Assembly (NCBI RefSeq): GCF_910592395.1
Contig: NC_088310.1
Span: 1,619,501 to 1,683,500 of the forward strand
Source: Lineus longissimus
Taxonomy: Eukaryota > Nemertea > Pilidiophora > Heteronemertea > Lineidae
Direction: 5' to 3'
Length of the DNA: 64,000 nucleotides
Both the position numbers and the translations under genes were made by a program. The notes beneath the pieces were generated by a model. The model ran no database searches, was not told the DNA's origin, and was given only the letters and a program-made list of their open reading frames with translations. Positions 12,301 through 23,001 of the stretch are shown here, in pieces (position 1 is the stretch's first letter; each line of letters starts with the position of its first letter).

Positions 12301-12666
12301 AGAGTTCTAGAAGGCAACATCGGTAATTGGCGCGGATTGGTGAAGTATTGCGTGTTCACAAATATGCATTTTTTTGCTAAGGAAGCAATCATAACGTGAA
12401 ACAACTTCTTTTTGTGTTGCCACACTGCTTGCTGATGCATAATGATCTTCGTGCGAGATGTCTTGCTCAAAATGATCGTACCGCAATTAGCTCATTGCAA
12501 TCAATATAGTCTAGCCATCAAGAAGGACGAACCGCCTTCTTGCGTTTGCTTCCAGGACGACAACAAGGTCAGGATGCCATGAAGACATGTAATGCGGACT
12601 CAACCATTTCCAACCTTGTTATTGCCACAGTAACACTAATGTCATTGTCTACTTCTGTCTTTGCAG
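9340..12666. other. No confident exon; probably introns upstream of the meteorin-like gene
   Basis: The 5' exons of the meteorin-like gene should lie here or further upstream, because its first visible exon begins in mid-codon. Small frames with a donor-like end exist at 10842-10926 and around 11360-11440. Their phases do not fit the acceptor at 12667, so I do not annotate them. No repeat family was recognised. Confidence 0.4.
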
Positions 12667-14549
12667 GGATCGCCAGGGGGATATTCAGATTCAAGAAAGT
12701 GGCCGCGTGAAGAGAAGATATCAAGTCATACCAGGCATGTCGCACTACTACACTTCAGACGACTACTACAGTCCAAGCAAGCATGTTTTGCCTGGTTCCT
12801 CGGGTGCGTTATATCTTCCGACAAGCTTTGGGAAGAACTCGTACCCTTCGAAGTACTCCGTGGACACGCCGACGAATAGATGCGTCAAGAGTCCGTCACT
12901 GGGTGCCAAACATAGCCACTGCACGTCACATCGATACGAGAAGCCCAGGTCTAACCTAACTGGCAAGTTTTCCAGCATGAGCCTTTCACCCGCCATGGGT
13001 CACCGACCAAATATTTCAACAGAACGCCTGTTGGAGCAGAACACGTCTCTGGTCCCTCTTGGTACGAGTCGCACACAGAACTTGGCGTCCAGACGCCAAG
13101 TTGACCTCAACCGGTCACCAGGAACTCCTCGGCGATCGACGCGAAACATAAAATCCGAATCAGATTCCATCGGGAAACACAACAAGATGACCTTTGATAT
13201 GAATAATGAAGCCCCTAACTTTGATCTACAACCGAAATCCCCGACGTTAAGGCGGTCAACAAAATATAAAGGCGAGACTGAGACACATTCAACTTCACCG
13301 GGGGTTGGCCGGCGGCGAAAGAAACAGGTGGTCACCTTCAATATGTTCACTGATGAAATGGCTCCTCCTGAGAATGGAGTCGGGTATGAGGATGACGATA
13401 GTGGAGATGAGATGAAGGAAGGAGTGTCTTCTAGTGATGCTTCTCGATGGATTGGATGGTAGGTGTTTTGGCGAACCCTTTACAGCAGTGCATGTCTGAT
13501 TATTGGGCGCTATTGTTTACCTTGTCTGTTAAATCAGTTTTCTACTAAAGTCATTGGTAAGGTGAGGCCGGTACGAGAATCTGGACCGATGAAATGGCAA
13601 AATCCAACAAGTTGGCCCAAATCCAAAAGTTATCATTATGCACAGAAATGTATATAACCGGTGAGCTCCTTTCTTTTGTTCCAGTCCATTCTTCTGTTCC
13701 AGTTACATTTATCAATAAACAACTGTTATGTAGTTTCCAGGTTAATGTAATTCTGCTCGAATTTCTGGCTAACAGATGTTTCTAGAATCAACAACCTCAC
13801 AAAAGAACGTGATGGATTGAATAAACCCTATCAATCGAAGCCTTTTTTCGTTCCAGCGGGCAAATCTCCAGTCCATGTGTCCTGACTGCTGATCGTGGCT
13901 ACCTTATCTGGAACCGACCAAAGGGAACGCTTGAGGTGATCTTCAGTTACGGCGAGAGGGGCGAAGATTTCAGGTGAGCTGTGGATGTTGCTGATGAAAT
14001 CTATTAAAAAAAGATGTCGAGTAAGATTTGTTACATCATTTCAGCGACAATCTGTCGACAATCGGAGGACCGTCTGCTCTCTGGTGGAAAGGAAACTCCT
14101 AAAGATATTGTTAGCGAATCTTTTGCTTCCAGACTAAAGGGTAGAGAGGGAACACTTCTTACACATGTCAACCAGCCAGTGACAGCACACCGGGTCCAAG
14201 TGTCCGCGTCTCAAAGGAATTAAACTGTTCATTAAGTAGTCTTCATTCTCTGCAGGCCTATCAATTCTTGTATTTTTCTTTCAGCTGTTTCATGGATCCA
14301 CAATTCAAGGGTGTAAAGGTTTTGCGTGACCGCCAGAATGGTAAATATGAAGAAATCATTGACGGGATGGAGAACCCGAAAGCGAGCAGGAATCGCCACC
14401 ATAGACACAGTGCCTGCAGGAACAGGCCCGAGAATAACTTTGAGTTCAACTCCAAGAATGGCCAGGTCCGATTCATTCTTGAGGCTTTGGAACCAAACGC
14501 GCGGAGCAAGATCCCCGTTTTCAAGATTAATTACACTTTGATTCTGTAA
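12667..14549 (+). CDS. Meteorin-like secreted protein, 3' exons
   Basis: Three exons join perfectly in phase 2: 12667-13458, 13857-13973 and 14285-14549 (stop). Together they give 390 visible residues. The last ~125 residues follow the meteorin/meteorin-like N-terminal pattern: C-V-L-T-A-D-R-G-Y-L-I-W-N-R-P-K-G-T-L-E-V, then C-F-M-D-P-Q-F-K-G, then a Y-E-E-I-I-D-G strand and a closing N-G-Q-V-R-F-I-L-E-A. Vertebrate meteorins carry the equivalent 'LRC..G.VEW.YP.GAL' and 'C.KP' blocks and act as secreted neurotrophic/metabolic factors. The preceding 263-residue exon is hydrophilic, Ser/Pro/Arg-rich and has no domain. It has a basic R-V-K-R-R site near its start (possible proprotein cleavage), two S-P-(G)-T-(P/L)-R-R-S-T repeats and an acidic end. 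The first exon(s) with the start codon were not found. The family call rests on motif order only. Confidence 0.6.
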
Positions 14550-16159
14550 GTGATGCTAAAATCAAGATGTTGAGAGAAGGACGAAGTGTGGCTGACTGGT
14601 TTCAATATCGAGGATGCGTCGTTTCTACAAGGGTAGTTGTGAAAAGTGTAACCACATTTTGGGTGAAAATAACCGTCGCACAACGTTTCAGCGGCAAATA
14701 TACGACCATGTAACAGGTGGAACAAGTTGAGCAGTAGAAAGTGGACTAGAAAGTGGACTATAGGATTTTCAGTTGCTCCATTACAACTTGTAACATTCTC
14801 ATAAACGTTAAAACATGTATGATCTCGAGTTAAGATTTTGTGATATTTGTTGTTAATGATTATAGAACTTTCGACTTAGGTTTTAAAAGCATCAATTGTA
14901 AATATGAGATGTACACATATTACCAGTTGAACCCTACAGGCATGTCAAAAAGTTCAATGTTGACATATAAGTTACGTAAATACGTAGTTCCAAGCTAGAT
15001 CCCTAAGTTCATTAATGAGTAGATTCATGCTGCGTCAAATTTAACAACGGCATCCGAAACGCCTACCGTGGCGGAAGGATGGAAGAGCTCTCAAGACGAC
15101 ATATTTTCCCGGCGAAGTCCTAGCATGTATAGCTGTTTTTTCCTATAGCGTTTTGCATTGCTCAGTCTCACTTCTGTCATCTGCCAGTGTGTCGGCCCAG
15201 CAGGGTTCCGTCGGGAAGCGAAAATATTCGCCAACCTTAGCAGCAGTCGCTCACCACCTCACTTGCATTGGATTGTAGTTGAATGTCAGGTATCTTGAGA
15301 GAGGTAAACAACAGCATCTGCTAACATTTCGAACTATTTCGAAGGTAAAGAAGCTGTTTTACATTGATTAGAATAACAACAAACCCTCTGAGCAAATCAG
15401 TTGTGTTATGATGAGTAAATGTTGTGGTTTGAAAACTTCATTATTGGAGCTCTTCTTATTTGAATACTTTTTCGGTCGATAAACAAAACAGTCATATAGC
15501 TGTACTTTGTATCAGTAATGATTTCAAACCTTGCATATGTTGACCGATTTATAGAATATAGAATAGAATGTAGAACTATTCTATAAGCAATTTTATTACC
15601 ACGATAAAATAAAAATATAAACAAGAGTGCTGTTGTCATTTTAGAATCAAGAGGCATTTAGTGGAGACGAGACCAGTAGACACATAAAGTACGCGAGGTG
15701 TTCTGAACCCGGCTTGGAGTGGTTACCTAACACTCCGTTAGAAAACATAGTCAAGAATGACCAAATATTGCTTTTCTTCGTTCCCATCTTACTAGTTGCC
15801 ATTTAATGTCAAAACTGATGTGTCTCTGCCGGACAACTATATCGCTTGAGTTTATCAAATGGACTTCCCAATGCATAGCTGACCAAAATATCTATATGTC
15901 ATGAATAGAAATAGAATTTCATTGACACCACACTTACATGTGCCTTTATCGAAGACATTGACAGCCTCGATACAAGCAATTACCCTCGCTTTGCTTCAAT
16001 AACTTTGATAGACTGCATTCCTAAGTTAAGTGACTGTATCGATTACTCGTCCCGGTCTATTTGGGTGCATCTCAAATAATATACCAAGCAGGTTTATCCA
16101 GCATTGGGGCATTCATCAATGACAGGTAGTCTTGTCATTTCGGTTCTCACAAATATGTT
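14550..16159. other. Intergenic, nothing recognised
   Basis: AT-rich sequence between the meteorin-like stop codon and the promoter of esterase A. No exon or repeat is supported. The minus-strand frame near 15406-15657 is low-complexity and lacks any recognisable feature. Confidence 0.5.
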
Positions 16160-16167
16160 TATATATA
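16160..16167 (+). promoter_or_regulatory. TATA box of esterase gene A
   Basis: TATATATA lies 62 bp upstream of the ATG at 16229. That would place the transcription start roughly at 16190-16195, with a ~35 nt leader. It is the clearest TATA element in the array. Confidence 0.5.
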
Positions 16168-16228
16168 GACGAAAATGAAATGGTAGGGTTGTAATTTAGA
16201 GCTGTAGGATTGCAGTCTGTACTTTAGC

Positions 16229-17897
16229 ATGGCTTTCACGGTGTTCTTCCTCCAGCTAAACATCGTCCTTTCTAGTGCGATAGCGCAGCAATTGAGCCCA
16301 ACTTTCCTTGGCTACACCTCCGTGAAGATCAATAACAATGTCGACATCGGTGGAACCAACGAGTACGTTGATGTCAACGGCACTAGGTACAACATCCGAG
16401 TATTCCGTGGTATTCCGTACGCTGAGCCACCGATAGGAGAGAGAAGGTTCAAACCTCCAGAGAAGAAAGCGCCATTCGTGACATCATTTAATGCAACTCA
16501 GTTCGGGGATGCCTGTATGCAGAATGCTGTAGGAATTCGGACTGCATCGGAGCCACTCGCTCACACGAATATTAGCGAGGATTGCTTGTATTTAAACATC
16601 TATGCCCCTGCAGACAGAACCAAGAAGAATTCCGTGATGGTGTATCTCCACGGCGGAGCGTGGGTGATAGGTTCCGGAATGCGGCATGATGGTTCCGCCC
16701 TAGCCGGCTACGGCGATGTTGTGGTGGTGACGCTGAACTACCGGCTTGGTGTTTTTGGGTATCTGAGCACAGGTGACGTAAATGCCCCAGGAAACAACAG
16801 TGGTGATGGTGATGCTGTTTTTGAAGTGATGATTCGGAAAGGGCAGTTGCCGGCGCTCGGAATTCAGCCATCTGACTACTATATAACAAACGACCAACTC
16901 AAAAATTTGATACCTGGAATCTTCGAGAACTGGCCCAATCATGACGGGATCGCTGAAGCGGTGTTGCATGAGCTTCTTCCATACGGTAACATTACCGGAC
17001 GGCAAGGACGGGACGCCATAATTGATCTATTTTCGGACGAGACTTTCATCATGCCGGCCATCGCTACAGCTCGAGTCCATGAGCGAATGGAACCAGCCTC
17101 CAGGACATTTCTGTATTACTTTGACTACATCAGTTCGGTTGGTATGTCAAAATTTCGCCCAGAGAAAGCAGCACATAGAGCAGAACAAGCCATGCTGTTT
17201 GGACCATTCGTAAACGACTCATCAATGCTACCCACTAAATTGACAGGCGTGGATGCCCAAGTCCATTTTGCGTTGCTCACGTACTGGACAAACTTTGCAA
17301 AATATGGGTAAGTACAAAACGATTATTGTTTTGATTCTGAAAATTTCCGGCGTTCACTTCTCCGATACCATGACCTTTGATACGACATCAACCACGTGGT
17401 AGTCTTCATTAAATGAGGATTTATTCACTCTGAAAATAACCAGACGAACACATTGTAGATTTATAGATCTAAGCTTTCTAAATGTTGTCATTTATTTCAG
17501 GAACCCAAGTGGTGATGGAACTACGGCAACAAAAACCCGCACCGCGTTTCCCGAATGGCCCGAGTTCACTGTGGACAAGCAGCAATACATGAACATCGCC
17601 GCCAACAGCACCTCAGTACTACTCACAGTCAAGAAAGACTTGCGAGCCAAAGCAGCCGCCTTCTGGTTGGATTACATACCATACCTAGCCAACCAGACCT
17701 GCCCAGTGTTCAGTGTCGTATGCCCTTCGTGTCCCCCGATCATGGATCAGTATATCAGCTATCTCCGCCTGACTGTCGGTCAAGCTGATGTTGTAATCAT
17801 CGTATTCGCTGCAACACTCGCTTTCTTTACTTTCGTTAGTCTTATCCTGCTCATCTGCTACATCAGACTGAGGAAGGAACTGTTGAGGCAGAAATAA
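16229..17897 (+). CDS. Esterase A: membrane-anchored type-B carboxylesterase-like protein lacking the nucleophile region
   Basis: Exon 1 is 16229-17307 and exon 2 is 17501-17897; they join in phase 2 to give 491 residues. It has a signal peptide (1-19), F-R-G-I-P-Y-A-E-P-P, the S-E-D-C-L-Y-L-N type-B signature (~116-123), oxyanion H-G-G-A-W (141-145) and a His in K-A-A-H (316). Between G-N-N and S-G-D-G-D (~residue 190, nt ~16796) about 160-175 residues are missing compared with siblings. The loss is in frame and includes the GxSxG elbow. The frame stays open throughout, so this is either a non-catalytic protein or a young, undecayed loss. Exon 2 encodes a linker with N-glycosylation sites, the family motif F-W-L-D-Y-I-P-Y, Cys-rich C-P-S-C-P-P, a transmembrane helix (~VVIIVFAATLAFFTFVSLIL) and a short basic tail. 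Topology is type I. The 3' part (from 16950) was duplicated into gene C. Confidence 0.8.
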
Positions 17898-18081
17898 TCA
17901 TCATATACTCATGAATTTGAAAGAACCGCATCTAATGCATGAACTTATATGTCTCAGAAGTCAGTATCTAGAGGTCTAGAAATCGCCTGCCATATTGGAC
18001 ATTGACGTAGACTGAATATGAACATGTGATCAATACAGTTACTTCTTTGCCTTCGCCTGATGCTAATGAGTGGCAACAGTC

Positions 18082-18087
18082 AATAAA
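18082..18087 (+). terminator. Candidate polyadenylation signal of gene A
   Basis: AATAAA lies 185 bp after the stop codon of A. The same site is kept at 23182 downstream of chimera C. A second AATAAA at 18495 is also possible. Confidence 0.35.
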
Positions 18088-18612
18088 TGGTAGACTGGTA
18101 CTCATGCTCTTTGCAAGTTTCATAGGTGAGTCTTTGGTAGAAAAAGTATTCGCCTATGTTCACTTAGTTCGTGTTCATTGTTAAAATGATTTCAATCAGA
18201 ACGGACTCGCCCAGTAGCATGTCACTATCACGCAAGATAAATCATGCAGTTGTTGTTTAGCTCGAGTACCTAAAATTGTGCATTTTTCTTGATATACGTT
18301 TATGGCGAATATCTATGGCATAACATCTGACCCATATAACTCGTTTTCATCGATATACAACCGGATTAACTTTATGACTCCTGTCAGTCTTTACAATAGA
18401 TATCTCAACTTGAATAATACACGTAAAGCCCACGTTAATAATGCGCTTCACATGAGAGCGGTTTCATTCACTTCCTCCACAAAGGACCTGTCTTAATAAA
18501 AGCTTTCAAAAATGTGGTTACTTGATCTGTCTTCATTTTTCCCAGGTTGGTCTGGGGTGTGAATCATTCCGGCAGGTGGATGCCTTGTTGATGTCCAGCA
18601 AGACGAAGCAAG

Positions 18613-20938
18613 ATGGCGATTATAAGTGGCACAGTGCTGGTTCTTTCGTTCATCGCTCTTACTTGGGGAGACCAAACTAAGAACCCCTACTTCCGCAAAT
18701 ACCACAGCATCAATCTCGGGAACAAGAGTATCGGAGGCACAGAGGAAACAATCAACGCATTCGGCACTGATTACAATCTTCGCAACTACCGAGGGATTCC
18801 GTACGCTGAACCTCCAGTCGGGAAACTTCGTTTCAAACCACCCGTTCCAAAGGTTTTACCAGACGGTTACAATGCGACTGGTTTTGGTGACGCTTGTCTT
18901 CAAAATAGTCCTGATTTGGTAAAGAATGACACTTTGATAACTGACCCTATGTACCACACGAAGCAGAGCGAGGACTGTCTGTATCTCAATATCTATTCGC
19001 CAGCAGATGCAAGCCCAACCAAGACGAAAGCGGTCCTTGTGTTTTTTCAAGCCCGTGGTGGATGGGTGGCGGCAGCCGGGCATCAACACAATGGGATGGT
19101 ACTCTCCGCACTTGGAGATATTATTGTGGTGACGTTCAATTACCGCCTTGGTGTGTTTGGATTTCTCCAAACAGGGGTGAAAGGATCTGGTGCAAACTTT
19201 GGAGTACAAGACCAACAAGAGGTGATCAAATGGGTAAGCTCGAACATCCAATACTTTGGTGGTGACAAGGACAGGGTGACAATATTCGGAATACGGACGG
19301 GCGGTGTCGACGTGACTCTCCATGCTGCTGTTATAGGGAAGATCCAAAAATTAATCAGAGGCGTCATATTATCTGGAAAAACAGCAACATCTAGCATTCC
19401 TACTGGTCTCGAAATTTCAGACAATCCAGGTAGAGCAAGCATGCTGCTTGCCGAATTCACAGGCTGTAAAGAGAGAGCTATCACCAGCGTTGACGAGACA
19501 GAACGTCTCTTTGAGTGCCTTCGTGGGAAGACAGCAGCTGAAGTGTTCCAGGCGAGTTTAAAAGTGGCAAGGAAAGTGTTGGAACCTAATTCGACCGAGA
19601 CGCCACCTTGGGGACCTAGTGTTGATGGCAGCATTATCAAGTTCCATCCTTCCTATTACTACCGCACCTTGGATCCTCGTTACCGACTTCAACCTCCTAT
19701 GAATGCTAGTGTGTTGATCGGGGTACGATATGTTGACGGTGCAATCTGGAATAGAATTTTCGAGGAAAGGCTAATGTTTTTCTCGGCGGCAAATCTGACA
19801 CCACCAGTAACGAAGCTTTCAGAAACGGTACTAAAGACCATCCTCTTACCACGACTTTTCATCAAACTCAAAAACCGGGATAGAGTCGCCAAAGCATCAT
19901 TCCAAGAGTACTTCGCTGGTTTACCCTCCGATGCCTCCTATGACACGGTGCGAAAGGACAGATTCACTGAAATGATTCAAGACTTGCTTTCCTCCTCAGG
20001 CCTTATCGGGATCGCCAGGTCTCGAGCTCGCGTCCAAATTGGTAGAACATTTATGTACCACTTTACGCAGGAAGATCCTACTCTATTCCAAGGTCAAACT
20101 CTCTCAAGGTCACTAGAACAGACGTATGTGCTTGGCGATATAGCTTTGGTGAACACGACCATGAACGTCCGGCCTAATGTTACCATGGATACCACTGAGA
20201 ATATAACATCAGTGGACAAAGACATGACCATTGCTATGATCAACTACTTCGCCAACTTTGTCAAATTTGGGTAAGTAATACACTTATGCTACGATTCATG
20301 AGGTAATTACTGTGATAGAGAAAGATGAACATGAACAACATCACGAACATGAAACATGAAACAAGAACGATATCATGATGATTGTTCTCGGCTGTTGTAC
20401 TGAACATGGCATTTTACATGGCGATTCAAACTATAAATGCAGCACGAGCGAATTCCATTTGGAATTCTGTATGTTTGCGATTGATTTCAAGCATATGTCA
20501 CCAAAGGAGACTCTTGATTGTCCATCCGTTTCTTATTACCTTTGTAGGAACCCAAATGGTAACATGAGTGATGCATCCCGTTCAAACACCTACCCCGAAT
20601 GGCCAGAATTTACCACGGCCAATCACTTATACATGGACATTGGCTCAAACAGCACCAGTCTCGTCCTGAATGTAAAGAAGGATCTGCGCGCCAAACAAGC
20701 CTCGTTCTGGTTAGAGTATATCCCCTATATCATGGGCAAGACATGCACTGTACCAGAGTCATGCGAGACAAAGTGCCCCTCACTGGAGGGTCGGAACATC
20801 GGTGATCTTGATATAACAGTGGGCCAAGCGCAAGCTGTTATTGTGATCCTGGCAGTAGGTACCGCTGTGTCTGGATGTCTTTCTCTGATTCTCCTCTCTG
20901 CCTGCAGTAAATTGAGAAAGCAGGTCAAACTGAAGTAA
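18613..20938 (+). CDS. Esterase-like B: membrane-anchored carboxylesterase pseudoenzyme
   Basis: Exon 1 is 18613-20270 and exon 2 is 20548-20938 (phase 2; 682 residues). The fold signature is kept: signal peptide 1-19, R-G-I-P-Y-A-E-P-P, S-E-D-C-L-Y-L-N, F-N-Y-R-L-G-V-F-G-F-L. The chemistry is lost. The oxyanion H-G-G-G becomes Q-A-R-G-G (146-150). The nucleophile motif G-E-S-A-G becomes G-I-R-T-G, with Arg228 in place of Ser. The segment that carries the catalytic His in siblings (K-A-A-H-A-A-E-L) reads S-R-S-L-E-Q-T-Y, with no His. It is therefore a probable binding protein, in the manner of neuroligin, neurotactin or gliotactin. Exon 2 supplies a linker, F-W-L-E-Y-I-P-Y, paired Cys, a transmembrane helix (AVIVILAVGTAVSGCLSLIL) and a KLRKQVKLK tail. 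Reading through the donor gives an immediate TAA. The near-identical copy B' is at 23726. Confidence 0.85.
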
Positions 20939-21396
20939 AAGAATGCCAATTCTCCCAAAGATAACCTAGGATTCTCATGAGTTAGAGAGACTGGATTAAC
21001 TGACTGTAACTGGTCAACCAAGCAACTCTGGTCGGCTGCAGAAGTGCCGAAAAATATAAATGCATATTGCGCAATATCTGGTGCGAGTGATAAGCAAACA
21101 ACCTGGAAACAAAATGTACTGATCTCCGTTACATATGGCCGAAGTTTGGGAAATTCTTCACTGATATTCTAACCCAAAAGTATACAATCTTTTTTATGTC
21201 ACCTTGCAGTCTGACCTCGGTAGGTTTCAACCACTTTATGTATTCTCAGTCATTGGCATGTCGAAATCATATGTACAAATGTACATGTATATGTGTAATT
21301 TCATAGATAATAGATTGTACGTTCGCTTTACGGTTAATACAAGAGTACATGTACATTGCATTTCATTTTCATTTCTTTCTGTCTTTGGATATTTAA

Positions 21397-23001
21397 ATGG
21401 ATTCGGCAAAGCTCCCCATTCCTCTGCTGTTGGCGGTGTCATCAGTTTTCTCTCAGAACCCTTTGCAGTATGGCACCATCAGCGTCAACTCCAGTGCCGG
21501 AGTCATCACGGGGATGAAGCAATATACCACTGTCTACGGCAATGCAGCGCCCGTAAAGTGCTTCTTTGGGATCCCGTACGCCGAACCACCTACGGGGGCT
21601 CGAAGGTTCTCACGACCAGTAGCGAAGGCACCTTTCAAGGATGTTTATGACGCAACATCTGTGGATAGACCCATCTGTTACCAGAATATGGAATTACTGC
21701 AGGGAAACCCTGGACCTATTTATAATCAGACCGAGGATTGTCTTCTTTTAAACATTTACGCTCCACTCCACGCTACGCCATCCATTAAGAGAGCTGTGAT
21801 GATCTGGATCCATGGTGGAGGCTGGGTTGTTGGATCTAGTCGGCAATGGGATGGCTCCTTCATAGCCAGCTATGGGGACGTGGTGGTCGTCACGCTAAAC
21901 TATCGCCTGGGGCCTTTAGGCTATCTTGGCACTTAGGACTCGGTGGTTCAAGGTAACGGAGGCCTCTTTGACCAACTCCTGGCCATCAAGTGGGTGAAGG
22001 CAAACATTGGCGCATTTGAAGGCGACGCTGACGCCATCACTATTTTTGGATCGCTGAAGCGGCGTGGCATGAGCTTCTTCCATACGGTTACATTACCGGA
22101 CGGCAAGGACGGGCCGCCATAATTGATCTATTTTCGGACGATAATTTCATTATGCCGGCCATCGCTACAGCTCGAGTCCATGAGCGAATGGAACCAGCCT
22201 CCAGGACATTTCTGTATTACTTTGACTACATCAGTTCGGTTGGTATGTCAAAATTTCGCCCAGAGAAAGCAGCACATAGAGCAGAACAAGGCATGCTGTT
22301 TGGACCATTCGTAAACGACTCATCAATGCTACCCACTAAATTGACAGGCGTGGATGCCCAAGTCCATTTTGCGTTGCTCACGTACTGGACAAACTTTGCA
22401 AAATATGGGTAAGTGCAAAACGATAATTGTTTTGATTCTGAAAATATCCGGCTTTCACTTCTCCGATACCATGACCTTTGATATGACATCAACCAGGTGG
22501 TAGTCTTCATTAAATGAGGATTTATTCACTCTGAAAATAACCAGACGACCACATTGTAGATTTATAGATCTAAGCTTTCTAAATGTTGTCATTTATTTCA
22601 GGAACCCAAGTGGTGATGGAACTACGGCAACAAAAACCCGCACCGCGTTTCCCGAATGGCCCGAGTTCACTGTGGACAAGCAGCAATACATGAACATCGC
22701 CGCCAACAGCACCTCAGTACTACTCACAGTCAAGAAAGACTTGCGAGCCAAAGCAGCCGCCTTCTGGTTGGATTACATACCATACCTAGCCAACCAGACC
22801 TGCCCAGTGTTCAGTGTCGTATGCCCTTCGTGTCCCCCGATCATGGATCAGTATATCAGCTATCTCCGCCTGACTGTCGGTCAAGCTCATGTTGTAATCA
22901 TCATCGTATTCGCTGCAACACTCGCTTTCTTTACTTTCGTTGGTCTTATCCTGCTCATCTGCTACATCAAACTGAGGAAGGAACTGTTGAGGCAGAAATA
23001 A
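21397..23001 (+). pseudogene. Chimeric esterase pseudogene C (D-like 5' part, A-like 3' part)
   Basis: The first 654 bp (21397-22050) match the start of gene D; the rest (22051-23001) matches the end of gene A. The join falls at a shared GGA and is the junction of tandem duplication 1. The open frame from the ATG stops at TAG 21934-21936, where D has GAG (Glu180). Beyond the stop the D frame continues to the join, then meets the A part out of frame. The D-like part holds the signal peptide, T-E-D-C-L-L-L-N and H-G-G-G-W. The A-like part keeps F-R-P-E-K-A-A-H, the donor at 22409 and a complete second exon (22602-23001) with the transmembrane helix. No functional full-length product is possible. 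A truncated secreted 179-residue N-terminal fragment is conceivable. Confidence 0.9.

Larger units (their letters stand above)
16950..22050 (+). repeat. Tandem duplication 1, copy 1 (5101 bp)
   Basis: The unit runs from inside gene A exon 1 through A exon 2 and gene B to the D-like 5' part of C. It repeats at 22051-27175 with very high identity, introns and spacers included. Offsets between copies step from 5101 to 5113 to 5125 because copy 2 carries two ~12 bp insertions (near 23340 and 26430). The breakpoints share GGA: 16947-16949 in A, 27173-27175 in D and 22048-22050 at the junction. Confidence 0.9.

Noticed and set aside
20375-20547. Upstream extension of the open frame into gene B's second exon
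   Set aside because: It lies within the intron. The same stretch has an in-frame stop in the duplicate B' (TAA after catatg), and the conserved acceptor at 20548 fits the family.
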